64,000 nt of DNA from Prosopocoilus inquinatus (taxonomy: Eukaryota; Arthropoda; Insecta; Coleoptera; Lucanidae): positions 47,772,001 through 47,836,000 of the forward strand of contig CM069873.1 in assembly GCA_036172665.1 (NCBI GenBank), in the 5' to 3' direction. Positions 54,521 to 64,000 of this stretch are shown piece by piece. Position numbers and translations under genes: made by a program. A model generated the notes under the pieces. It saw only the letters and a program-made list of their open reading frames with translations, made no database searches and was not told the DNA's origin. Every line of letters begins with the position of its first letter. Positions within the stretch are counted from its first letter, which is position 1.

Positions 54521-57500
54521 TTATGTTCTTCCAAATCGTAGACAGCAGCTTTGGTTGATTCTTTCGTAGGTGTAGTTAAATTTTAATTTTTCTGTGATAG
54601 GTGTTGTTCGTTTGCGACTACAAATATGTAGAAATATAATTGTAGAGATAAGAAAAAGAAAAATATTGAAAACCTTACCTGATAAAGTTATCTTTGAGCA
54701 ACTGCAAATAATTGGAACTGTTGTGTGGTTAAGTAATTCATTTTTGGATTTTTTTAAAACCCCAGGGATCGTGCCTGTGTAAATGAAACTAATAATTCGT
54801 TTGTCGTCGAAAGGACTCAGAGCAACCTTTCTTTGTTCAATCGTAAAAGCTTCATGCTTTTGGGATCTGATTAAATGTTGGGTTGCGTCTAACATAGAAT
54901 TATTAAACAGAGTTTGATAATAGTCCTCAAACGAAATCGAACGAAGTGCTGAATTTTTCACGCCTTTTGCTTTTTTTATAACATTATTATTTTCAATTTT
55001 TATTGTGTACATTTTTGATCTAAGTCCTATAAACTCTAACTTTAATCTACCATTATTTTCATCTTTCATTAATCCTAGAACTTTTTTATTCCTAAGAGGA
55101 ATTTGATATCTGTTAGTGGGTGAATAATCTGACGTATCAAATTTTGACATGTCTTCTTTAATGTGTTCGTAAATATCTTCCACGAAAAAATGATAAATTA
55201 AAGAATCTGTATCTGTATAAAGTAATTTAGCTTTGTCTTTAAATTTATTCCTGTTATAATTGTAATGAAAATCATACAAAAATGTTATAGAAAGATCTAG
55301 TAATTAATTAATTTACAGAAATTTTTTTCAAAATCATTTTTACTTTTTTTACGCAAATCATTACTTAAATTTATGTAGGATTCCATCCAATTTGATTGTT
55401 TGAATTTCAATACTCTTAATACTCGTTCAACTTTCAATCCCAATTGGATTGCCTGTTTTAAATTTCTGTAATGTATAATATATTGTTTTTTATCAAATAA
55501 AGTCAATAATTTGGGAATTTTTGAAGACGAAGTTGGTTTTACCAAACGTTCAGGACAGAGTGGCAAATCTTTATGATTTTCAAATAGTTCTTCGGGATAC
55601 AGTAAATCACATAAATTGTTACCGTCAAAATACATTAAATATGATGATGGTTCATCAATGTTAAAGTCGTTCATGTATTTATTATTTGCCTTACCATAAC
55701 GATTTGAACATTGAGATACCCCTCCTCTGATACCTTTTTCGACAAACATTAACATATCTACGTCTGTTAGTAATTCCAAGGTAATGGAAGTTGTCTTCAG
55801 CATGCTATCAAAAGCTAAACAGTGTGCCGTATAGTAATGCAAAGCATCCAATTCATAAGTTTGCAAACAAGTAGCTCTAAAATTTTCAAAGATGTCCGTT
55901 AAAAGCAAAACGTCCGTTTTCAAATACAGCTCTGCATATTCCTGTAAATTTTGAATTTTAAACGTACTCCGTACGTTTAAAGCGTGATTATATTCATCGT
56001 TTGATATGTGAGATTGATTGATTTTACTAAAAAAATTCATTTTTAGGTGGTAACTTGGTATCCTGTAATTTCTCCCAATTGTCAAGATATTCGTAAGGAA
56101 AAATTCCCTTTCTCTCGAGTAATTTAAATTCAGTAGCATTTTTACAATGTGATTTGGTAATTAGTTTGTGATTGCTGTCTAGATATGACGAAAGTTTATC
56201 TAAACTACTGGCCATGAATCGAAAACAATCCAAAAATCTAAAACTAATGTTAGTATTTGAAATATATTTAGAAAATGAAATATATTTTTCTTTATTAATA
56301 GGTAACAAAGAAATTTTGCCAGGGATTTCCGTAGCTAATGCTTTTATTAAAAAATGACTATCATAGCGTGACATATTGTGAAAAATTACAGGTATGTCCT
56401 TGTTTTTATAATTTAGATAACACGCTTGATGACTGGGCCCACGATACGATCTAGTCAGATGGTTGTGATCTCGCACTTTAACATCAGCAAAATTGAATGA
56501 TTTCAAACAAATATGACAATGTGTAGCATTTCGAAATTCGTATTCTTGTTCGGCCTTTAATTCTTCACATGGCTCCACCTTCGAGAAAATATCATTAATT
56601 TCTAAACCAATTTTTTCTAATTCAGTGACAAACCAGCTTACACAGTCCTTGCCGGTATGTAATCTAAATTTTGAGAGTAAAGGATTGTAAGAACAAATTA
56701 AAAAATACGCTATAGAAAACGGTTCATGTTTCTGGTATTTTATAGTTTTACCGGAAGGTTTTAAATCATTAAATTTTGTCAGGAGACATTCAATATCTGC
56801 ATAAATAACAAACGGAACTTTTTCTTTATTTTTAAAATTTTTAAATGTTAGATATTTCTCTTTCTCAACCGGTATAGTAATTTTAGTATTATTTACGTCT
56901 CTGCACGCAATTATATGTTTTTCTAAATTTTCCTGAGATCTAAAATGATTCAGACAACGTTCACAAAACCAGCTTTTATTTTATAAGTCACGCGTTTGTC
57001 TGTGAAGTAGACCGGATAAATTTTTTATTAATGCAAAATGAAACGTTGTTTTTGAATTTTTATCATCAAAATCCTCATCGTCATTATCATCATCGTAATC
57101 ATTTTCTTCACAAGGTACCATTAAGAGATTAATTCGTTTTGTAAATTCAAACTTACTTAGAGAAACAGGTAATACTTCAGTTTTCTCTATTGTAAAAATA
57201 TTAATTGAAATTTCATTCATTACTTCAAATTTCTTAACATCTTTTAAAGTAATAGGAAAATTAATACCTTTAAATTTTAAAACGTTTGAAAAATGAGGGT
57301 AAGAAGACATACGCACAGCATTTGTAGGTGCGGGATGTAAAGCTGCCACGATTGGCCAAAGAAAACAGTATTCATCATTATTTTGTATATTTAAAACGGC
57401 TTTTTTATTTTGAATAAATTTAGGCATTTCGACATACGTTGAAATATCTAAATGGGTGTATAATCATTAATGTTAATTTTTAGTTGCAGAATCTCGTACA

Positions 57501-58101
57501 AGGCCCATCCGCTATCTCTTTCTTGAAATTCTTCTAATTTTGATAAAATTCTATTTTTAATATTTACTTCATACCATTCGTTTAAATTTATTGAACGATC
57601 TATTATGTGGTTTCTAGTCGAAAAATGTTTTATGTCTGTCTCAGCGCTCTGCGGCTTGACAAACTTAGCTAAAAATATTGCTTTTACTTTTAAAAGGCTT
57701 TTAGATAATTCCTTCTTAATTTTATAGTAAAAATGTTTAAAAGATTTTTGTAGAAATAAATTTGGCTCTTTAATGCTTAAATTAATTATTGTACCAGTTC
57801 TCAATCTATTGTTGAAACACGATTCCAAATCTTGCCAGACCAAAGTTTTTCTTTTTTGATTTCTTTTTCCCCTTAGTAATTGTTTAAAAATCTCTTTATA
57901 ATTCAATAGTAGGGACAAAATTGACTCAATTTTGGCATAATTAGAAACTTTGTTATTTTTAAGTTTCAGATACTTTTTTGTCAAAACAATTGTTTTTTTG
58001 ATAAATTTTAACCATTTTACGTTATCTTTATTTGTCTTAACCAACTTACCAACAGTTTAAAATTTGTTCACAATTTCGCTCAATTGATTATTAAAATTCA
58101 T
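54521..58101 (-). pseudogene. Polinton protein-primed DNA polymerase B, inactivated
   Basis: The minus-strand start is at 58101, followed by a stop after 14 codons. The N-terminal helical region (58044-57448) ends with LEEFQERDSGWALYEI. Next come KKAVLNIQNNDEYCFLWPIV and a Cys/His motif (CERCLNHFRSQENLEKH). Exonuclease I is PFVIYADIECLL near 56805, exonuclease II VIFHNMSRYDSHFLIKAL near 56355, and exonuclease [16 protein letters not shown] near 55915. Polymerase motif A is [11 protein letters not shown], altered from the usual YxDANNLYxxAM form. After KNFCKLINY the block with motif B is missing; the frame resumes at [10 protein letters not shown] and has motif [12 protein letters not shown] near 55215. 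The polymerase end is ALSPFDDKR near 54810; later residues to 54521 are read-through. Loss of motif B makes it inactive. Confidence 0.92.
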
Positions 58102-58430
58102 GTTTCTTTGCACACACATGAGAGATGTACTCAAACGGTATAGACTAATGTCTTATACACACTAGTAAATTAGTAAATAAAATTTCAATTATACCCGAGT
58201 TTGCTAAATAATCATTTCAAAGGTAATGGTTATTTACATATATGCAAAGTGCAAGTGCACGAATTCCCAAAGCCGCGTCCACACTAATAAAAACGTAGCG
58301 CTTTCACATCATTATATCATTAAAATTATCACAAAATTCTTTTATTTTTTTTAATATAAATACTGAACCGCTTTGAAACATTTCATTCTGAAGTTGAAAG
58401 CAGTAACAACAACAAGGAGAAGAAACGAAA
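58102..58430. promoter_or_regulatory. Divergent intergenic region between polymerase and the + strand gene
   Basis: About 330 bp separate the polymerase ATG (minus) from the + strand ATG at 58431. It is AT-rich and should hold both promoters; no defined motif was assigned. AACAACAACAAGGAGAAGAAACGAAA lies just before the + start. Confidence 0.3.
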
Positions 58431-58994
58431 ATGTCTGGAATTCCGTGTACATTGGTTATGGAATCGACTAACAAGGTCATCTTGCCGGTTACCATGTTAT
58501 TTGTTATTTGCAAACAATTATTTAGGTAAATTATTATTTTTGATAAAATTATCTTAGTTAATATATTTTTTTAATTTTGAAATTAGATTTGGTGTAAAAA
58601 ATATTCGAAGGAAGCCCAATCAAGTGTTAATACAGTTGAGTTATTGTCCGAAAACGGAAACAATCCAGAGGAAGTTAGGTAGTTTACCTGTGAAGTATAT
58701 GCGACTGGCTTTGGAGAATGAAGATGAAATAAAGACATTCGAAGAGGCTTTGATTAGGTTTCGTTTAATCTTGGTGCTGAACAAGAGGAATTGGTGATGC
58801 TTGAAGGATCGTCATCAACAAAGAAAATAAAATTTACTGAAGAGAACAGTGAGGAGAATGGATACAAGAATAAGAAAATTAAAATTTCAGAAAAGCCTTC
58901 AACTTCTGCTACTACTGCTACCACATCTTTGTTGGACTTCTACGAGCATTACGACGTTGCTGATCTGCATAACGCTCAGAAATATTCACACTGA
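58431..58994 (+). pseudogene. Unassigned Polinton-region protein, spliced, with a frameshift
   Basis: The ATG at 58431 opens exon 1 (SGIPCTLVMESTNKVILPVT). A 61-bp intron (58526-58586; donor TTTAG|GTAAAT, acceptor AATTAG|) joins in phase to FGVKNIRRKPNQVLIQLSYC. The frame continues to EALIRF near 58765, where one base appears missing. In the next frame the protein goes on through EEENSEENG-like acidic and KKIKISEK basic stretches and STSATTATTS to the stop at 58994, with FYEHYDVADLH near the end. In total about 170 residues: a small folded N-terminal half, then a charged low-complexity tail with a possible nuclear signal (NKKIKI). I do not recognise the family. The opposite strand to all other Polinton genes here is notable. 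A nuclear or virion accessory role is a guess. Confidence 0.55.
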
Positions 58995-59274
58995 AATTGT
59001 AATATTTTTTTTATGTGTATAGAGAGCTGATCGTTAATAAATTATTTATTCCAACGGACGTTATTGTTTCTTTTTAGAGAATTCTGAATTGAAAAAAGAA
59101 ATTGAAAATATTTTTAAGACATGTGGTTGAAAATAGTATCAATTCACAAGTTTAATTTCACTTGAACATTAAACAACAGAAACAAACTTTTAAACTCTGA
59201 AATTATACATGATAAACCGTCACATGAAAAATTTATATATAAGTTATAATTTAATAAAAACAAAATAAATTTTT
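58995..59274. other. Intergenic, no feature
   Basis: AT-rich spacer between convergent genes; AATAAATTATT at 59036 may serve as a polyadenylation signal for the + strand gene. Confidence 0.35.
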
Positions 59275-59766
59275 TTACAGTTCTTCATTACATTCTTTAA
59301 TAAACCATTGATGTAATACAAATACATTATCTTTAGAACAATTTAACGTATTATAAACATGTAAATTACAATGATTTTGAAGATAATTACATTTTAAAAT
59401 TCTTAAATTCGGACATTTGAGTTCATCTAAATCTATAATTTCATTAGGTATAATTTTATTTAAGGTTCTTTTCTTATTGAGACCTTTTACGCAGATGACT
59501 TCATCTCCGACGAGACTTTTGATGTAGTTACCAATGTTTTCTTGAGGTAAGTAGTAGTCAAACGAAGTATCTCAGTCTAAGCCGTGCAAATTTCTTGTAG
59601 TCCACTCAATGTGTTTTTTTAATCTATCAGAAAACCATGATGATTTTTGCTGTGTCTTTCCAAAAGCATGATGCATAATTTTCGTTCTTGTATTTAATAA
59701 CGCTATTTCTCTGATTACAAATTCACTGTTTTGAAACTGGAAGCCCTGAATGTCGATAATGTACAT
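59275..59766 (-). pseudogene. Small Polinton-region protein, possibly RNase H-fold
   Basis: The minus-strand start at 59766 gives MYIIDIQGFQFQ, then EFVIREIALLNTRT. A stop occurs after HGLD at 59572, and the same frame continues to 59275 with SLVGDEVICVKGLNKKRTL, then CNLHVYNTL and CSKDNVFVLHQWF. The total is about 163 codons with one nonsense change. The opening D-x-(Q/E)-GF strand, a central basic strand and a Cys/His-rich end resemble small exonuclease/RNase H-fold proteins, but this is a guess from pattern. It lies between integrase and polymerase. Confidence 0.45.
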
Positions 59767-59901
59767 TTTTACTGTTTCACAATAAAGAATTAATACGTGT
59801 GTGTAAAGTTTTCTTGTTCGTTGCTACTCTCTTACTAACAAATTGAAGTTGTTGATACGTCTATATGTACGCAGAAGCATTAATAGATAACGATTGCTAT
59901 G

Positions 59902-60833
59902 TTACGCAATATTACTCTTATCTATCCAACTGTTATGTGTATTATTGAAACCCAACCGTTTCACGAACACTTTATTTTTATTTCTTTTTAAAACTTTTTC
60001 CACGAGATAAACGTCTGAATACTTTACTTTTTGCAACTGTTCTTTATAAAATCCTCCTAATTTATCATTTCCAGTTGCGTCTTTTAATAAATAAGTGATT
60101 GGATTTGTTAGTTGTACTTTTCGAATCGCAAAAACTTCCGTTGGCCAATTAGGTAAATATTTCTTATCGAATATTCCTCTTATTTTAGAAATGCATACGT
60201 GATCACCGACACTGAATTTTTTACTTTTAAGGTCAACTGATTTAATTTTGCTATACGCGGAATTTAATAATTTCTCTTCGTTATTCTTCCCCACTTCAAT
60301 CGGTTTCATACCTATGGTTCTGTGCTTTTTGTTGTATGTTTCCACGACACGTTTTAATAAATTTATCCACTTGTACTTTCCTTGAGACTAAAGTTTCTAA
60401 GCATGTCGTTTTTAATTGTCCTATTTACTTGCTCCACTATCGATACTTTTTTCTTACTGAACGCATTGTAATGGTTAACGTTGTATTTTTTCGTTAATTT
60501 CTTAAATTCCCGATTGAGAAACTCGTTTCCCAAATCCGTTTGAAGACTATCAGGTGCTTGTTCCTTAAACACCTTTTCCATAGTATTGCTGATTTCTAAT
60601 CCGGATTTATTTTTTAGAGGAAACGCCCAAACATATTTTGAAAAGCAATTAATTACAACTAATATATATTTATAGCCGTTATTTTCTTTAGCATAAGGAA
60701 GCATTTCCACCAAATCAGCTTGATACAAATCGTTTTAAGATTTAATTATGACTCTACGCCTTTTGAAATTAATTCTCGCAGGTTTGTGAATTTCATTTAC
60801 TACTTGTTTTTTAGCGTCTGTAATTAGATTCAT
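59902..60833 (-). pseudogene. Polinton integrase with C-terminal chromodomain-like region
   Basis: Start at 60833 (NLITDAKKQVVNEIHKPARI); the preceding gene stops five bases upstream. A stop occurs before NDLYQADLVEM, which has the first catalytic Asp. The second Asp is in SLQTDLGNEFLN and the Glu in KVSIVEQVNRTIKNDM. So D, D and E are all present. A frameshift near 60355 separates the C-terminal part, which continues with KKHRTIGMKPIEV, an SH3-like KFSVGDHVCISK and a chromodomain-like end (VEKVLKRNKNKVFVKRLGFN, then NSWI). The enzyme would join Polinton ends to target DNA. Part of this gene (60199-60340) is duplicated in inverse orientation at 62754-62891. Confidence 0.92.
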
Positions 60834-60838
60834 CGTCT

Positions 60839-61850
60839 TTATTTAATGATACGGACTTCTCTTAGATCCTCGGTTATTGAATTTATTTCATTCGTGTGGC
60901 TCGTATTACCGGCTGTTTGCGACGCTAACGATAACCTTAACCAATCAACGAGTTCCTTTGGATCATCCCAATGTACGTAGTTGATTTTATTCTCGGCTAG
61001 CTCGATCAATAATCCGCTACCTGCAGTATTAGTGTCTTTAATTAACGGAGCCATAATATTTTTATACTTTTGCATTCTACTGCCATCTACTTGTTTATTC
61101 GATTTATAATTTCGTCTATGAGTATTAGTCCTAAGAATGATTTGTCTATAATTTTTAGCATCTTCTTTGGTATAATTTTCAGAGAATTTTTTAAAGAGTA
61201 ATTCATATAAACCTGAAGTACCTTTATACCTTCTGTTTTTAACAATTATGTCATCTCCGTTAATGATGAGTCACCGATTCTTAAATTTTCAGTACTTTTA
61301 TCGAGTCTCATTCCATATTTGTGATCAAATTCTTTATTTTCCTCGTCTGTGTACATATCATTGATGTATTTTCTAGGTAACGGATGATATTGTTCCAAAT
61401 AATCAACGTAGGCTTTCTCATCGAGACCTCTAAATCGTGAATCTTCTTCTTCATCCGATTCAACACTTTCTAAAATAGATTCTTTATATCTCTCTGACTC
61501 ATCATCTTAATCTTCATCTTCAAAGTCCATCAACGACGGTTTACGTTTTTTTATAGAAGAATATCTTTTTGGAGTTGCAAAATCATTTTGTTTCGGAGTT
61601 GTAAAATCATATTTTTGTTGCGGTTGTTGCTGTTGCTGTTGTTGTGAAGTTGAAGGTTTTACATCAATGCTAGGTAATTCAATTTCGCTTCTTGGTTGTA
61701 ATTTGCTTTCGATATTTTTCAAATGCCTGAAAATAGGATCGAACATCTTTTCTTGAATTAATTCGCCATGTTTTGTTTCAAATAGTTTAATTTTTCTCGA
61801 ATACTTTTACGTTTTAGCAAAAGTTTTTGTTTCGTACATTTATCGGTCAT
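60839..61850 (-). pseudogene. Unassigned Polinton protein with a Gln-rich segment
   Basis: The minus-strand start at 61850 gives MTDKCTKQKLLLKRKSIREK, then after a frameshift KHGELIQEKMFDPIF and a Gln run (STSQQQQQQQPQQK). After a stop at 61507 the frame continues with YVDYLEQYHPLPRKYINDMY. Another frameshift near 61265 leads to GTSGLYELLFKKF, then YRQIILRTNTHRRNY and YVHWDDPKELVDWLRLSLAS, ending at 60839. About 335 residues: a coiled N-terminus, a disordered middle and a C-terminal globular domain with HWDDP-ELVDWL. I recall similar proteins beside Polinton integrases in insects but no function is known to me. Its place between ATPase and integrase suggests a structural or packaging role; that is inference. 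Confidence 0.6.
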
Positions 61851-61908
61851 CTTGAGAAGTAACGGTTCGTATGATATTTTAAACCTGAATAACTACCACT
61901 TAAGTTCG

Positions 61909-62587
61909 TCAGAGATATATATACTGATCAAATCCTTTCCTGTATCTTCCATCGTCCATTCGATTGTCTTTAAAAATGGTTACGAATTCGTACGGTTCAC
62001 TTTTCCAACAGAGAGAACAAATATCTTTAAATTTATCGAAATTCATATCAGTGCCCACGTGATCGTTGTAAACGTGTTTCAAATTTAAGTCATCTTGCTT
62101 GAAAAGTATGAGTGCATTTGCATTGTCTCTAATCAGATGCTTTGGTACTTTAGCATATGTTTGAGAAAGATAAAACGAATCAATGTACATAAGTATGTCT
62201 ACCCACACTGAAATATTCCCTAATAATATCTTGATTGTTGCACGCAACATCATCGAAAATAAAAATAGAATTAGATTTAGCTTCCGAAGGTGGAAGTATA
62301 TTTTCACCTGCATTGTACGCAAAATAACCTATACCCTTGATTGGTTTCAGTAGCTCTTCTAAATAAACATTTTTCGGTTGACTTAAAGATTTCGAATAGA
62401 CGTATACGTTCTCAAATGCTAAACCATTTTGATGTTCGATCAAGTTAATTGTAAGGTTTGTTTTCCCACAATTCGATGGACCTACGAAGATACATCTCAA
62501 GGTTGATGGAAATAATACACCGTGTCTCTTAAAACGTTCCCCTTCCAAACTATCATTATTTTCAATGTTTAAAACAACTTTAAACAT
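61909..62587 (-). pseudogene. Polinton packaging ATPase (FtsK/HerA-like)
   Basis: I choose the ATG at 62587 because everything upstream of it is an inverted copy of the gene's own start. The N-terminus is followed by FKRHGVLFPSTLRC, then Walker A CIFVGPSNCGKTNLTINLIE. Walker B is SNSIFIFDDVACNNQD near 62255, and the sensor region includes VGRHTYVHILMYIDSFYLSQ-like sequence split by a frameshift near 62200. It goes on with TYAKVPKHLIRDNANALILF and ends at 61909. The length (about 225 residues) and motif order fit the A32-like genome-packaging ATPase of Polintons and related viruses. One frameshift is the main lesion. Confidence 0.9.
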
Positions 62588-62630
62588 TGAAAATAATGAT
62601 AGTTTTGAATGGGAACGTTTTAAGAGACAC
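62522..62630. repeat. Inverted duplication at the ATPase start
   Basis: Positions 62522-62571 (GTGTCTCTTAAAACGTTCCC through CAATGTTTA) recur inverted at 62581-62630 with a 9-bp spacer and a few mismatches. This perfect-looking hairpin ends the minus-strand Polinton sequence. Confidence 0.93.
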
Positions 62631-62753
62631 ACATAGCCATATTTAATAATCCGTCTCCTATATAACACTTCATTCTAATAAAATACCATGTGATTTCTTA
62701 AACAACAATTCTCTAACTGAATATAAATTCAAATGTTAAGACTATTTCATAAC

Positions 62754-62891
62754 AACAACAAAAAGCACAGAACCATAGGTATGAAACCGATTGAAGTGGG
62801 GAAGAATAACGAAGAGAAATTATTAAATTCCGCGTATAGCAAAATTAAATCAGTTGACCTTAAAAGTAAAAAATTCAGTGTCGGTGATCAC
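62754..62891 (+). repeat. Inverted duplicate of part of the Polinton integrase gene
   Basis: The plus strand reads KKHRTIGMKPIEVGKNNEEK and on to KSKKFSVGDH, the same sequence that lies on the minus strand at 60199-60340. It breaks at GTGATCAC, where the hAT element begins. Confidence 0.93.
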
Positions 62892-64000
62892 TAGAGACCG
62901 GATTTATAAGTTTTTACAAGTTTTTTACGCTAACATACCTAAACTTGGCGTTTTGTATTTATATGTTTGTCGATTAGAGAAGCCCAAAAATGGTAGTTTT
63001 ATTTCGCATATAACTTAATATTTTAGACTTTTAGCGCATATTTATTTATTTATCCATAAATTGATATAAATAACATTATAATTCCATATACGGTCAATAT
63101 TCAAGTCTGCAGCTTTTCCAAGAAGTAATTTATTCTTCTCAACGTCTGGCCACTTTATTTTACGATTTCCCGGAATGTGATTTTCTGGGAATCTGTAGCG
63201 ACTTGCACTTGCATTTTGCACTTATGTTTTGCATTTCAGTTTGAGATAAGAACTCCGTGAATGTGTGTGACTAGTGACTAGTGTATTTATCAACGCGAAT
63301 TAGTTGTTATTTTCTTATTTAATTTAAAGACGAAATAAATTCAGTGCTTATCTTTTCAAAATGCCGAAAGTAGCATCCTCTCGATCCGAGCTATTGAAAA
63401 AATGGATTAAAGCATCTAAACATCTAACTACAGATGGAAAAGTTATTTTTTGCAACGCATGCTCAAAACAGGTAGATACCTTACAAATTCTCTTAAAAAT
63501 CACATTTTCATTTTGACAATATTTTAAGGTGTCGTCAGACCAAAAGTACCAGATTGATCAACATTTGGCTACAAACCTCCATAAGGAGTCGGAGAAAAGA
63601 TGTGTGTCTAACTTTAAGCAGTCTTTTATTTCTTCAACAGCCAGTAACTCACAGGGCAGTGACACAGGAAATGAATTCTTTTTAGACTTGTGCAGTGCTA
63701 TGGCAGAGTCAAACATTCCTTGGCATAAACTTGAACAAGCAAGTTTTCGAACTTTTTTGGAAAAATATTGCAATCGTCATATTCCAAATGAATCGACTTT
63801 GCGGAAAAACTATCTAAGTATATGCTACCAGCAACGGATGAAGAAAATAAGAGAGAAGCTTAGCGACAACAATATTTATATAGTAGTTGATGAAACGACA
63901 GATGCCTGCGGTCGTTATGTAGCAAATATGTTAGCAGGAGTATTAAGCAACACAGTTGCACCAATATCTTATTTGGTAAATAGTGCAGTTTTGGAAAAAA
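62892..64000 (+). mobile_element. hAT element, left part (continues past the window)
   Basis: The element begins TAGAGACCGGATTTATAAG, a typical hAT terminus. It is preceded by GTGATCAC (62884-62891), an 8-bp site fitting the hAT target pattern nTnnnnAn. The right end lies outside the window. About 470 bp of AT-rich leader precede the transposase. Confidence 0.85.
63361..64000 (+). CDS. hAT-type transposase with BED finger, 5' part
   Basis: The ATG at 63361 opens exon 1, 37 codons (MPKVASSRSELLKKWIKASK), ending CNACSKQ. An intron at 63472-63528 (donor CAG|GTAGAT, acceptor TTTTAAG|) joins in phase to VSSDQKYQIDQHLATNLHKE. The spliced product has a BED-like zinc finger CxxC ... HxxxxxH split by the intron. 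It continues with a helical region (FFLDLCSAMAESNIPWHKLE) and then NIYIVVDETTDACGRYVANM, where the Asp in VVDETTD is the probable first catalytic residue. The frame is open to the window edge, without stops. Alternative: a host gene domesticated from hAT; the intact terminus and target site favour the transposon. Confidence 0.85.

Larger units (their letters stand above)
54521..62891 (-). mobile_element. Polinton/Maverick element, partial and decayed
   Basis: The combination of a protein-primed family-B DNA polymerase, a retrovirus-like integrase with C-terminal chromodomain-like region and an FtsK/HerA-type ATPase within 8 kb is diagnostic of Polintons. Minus-strand order: ATPase (62587), unknown protein (61850), integrase (60833), small protein (59766), polymerase (58101), plus one + strand gene (58431-58994). 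Capsid proteins, maturation protease and long terminal inverted repeats are not seen. Complete Polintons are usually 15-20 kb, so about half is missing. All genes carry frameshifts or stops. Confidence 0.9.

Noticed and set aside
58304..58513. Minus-strand frame of 69 codons
   Set aside because: Complement of exon 1 of the + strand gene at 58431; no features of its own.

Overview
The window looks like nuclear DNA of an arthropod, most probably an insect. It is strongly AT-rich, has spliceosomal-type introns inside transposon genes, and carries element groups typical of insect genomes: an errantivirus-like Gypsy element with an env remnant, a second Gypsy, a BEL/Pao, non-LTR retrotransposons, Tc1 and mariner, MULE, hAT, many fold-back MITEs and a Polinton/Maverick. 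I recognise no ordinary host gene, rRNA or tRNA. Almost every reading frame belongs to a mobile element and most are broken.

Layout. 0.6-7.2 kb: MITEs, an SGNH-like ORF1 fragment (+) and a 3'-truncated non-LTR element (-). 8.07-9.53 kb: a Tc1 element complete at its ends but with a damaged transposase. 9.9-14.9 kb: an errantivirus-like Gypsy (-), with pol, an env remnant and one LTR; its gag side is cut off by a ~311-bp satellite (14.9-16.0 kb). 16.2-18.85 kb: a MULE (-) with an intron and a 983-bp palindrome inserted. 18.9-22.4 kb: a non-LTR element (+) with an open ORF1 and a rearranged ORF2. 22.7-23.3 kb: a zinc-finger fragment split by a MITE. 23.3-27.5 kb: a second Gypsy (+) with LTRs, PBS and PPT but large internal deletions. 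27.5-33.9 kb: MITEs, a GC-rich patch and a second broken non-LTR element. 34.0-35.3 kb: BEL gag-protease. 35.5-36.95 kb: a Polinton-type DNA polymerase fragment (+). 38.37-47.95 kb: a near-perfect tandem duplication of a 4.8-kb unit containing a dead mariner, a satellite monomer and two fold-backs. 49.3-49.9 kb: satellite again. 50-54.5 kb: little recognisable. 54.5-62.6 kb: a decayed Polinton with protein-primed DNA polymerase B, a spliced + strand gene, two unassigned proteins, an integrase with a C-terminal chromodomain-like region, and an FtsK/HerA-type packaging ATPase. 62.9 kb to the edge: a hAT element whose BED-type transposase is open to the end of the window and which sits in an inverted duplicate of the Polinton integrase.

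The genes do not form one pathway. They are layers of insertions, and the nesting gives a relative order: the palindrome is younger than the MULE, the hAT is younger than the Polinton inverted duplication, and the 4.8-kb duplication (if real) is younger than everything inside it. I found no convincing new biological system. The best leads are the dispersed 311-bp satellite, the accessory Polinton genes, and the rearrangement junctions (inverted duplications, LTR-PBS-LTR, paralogous empty site).
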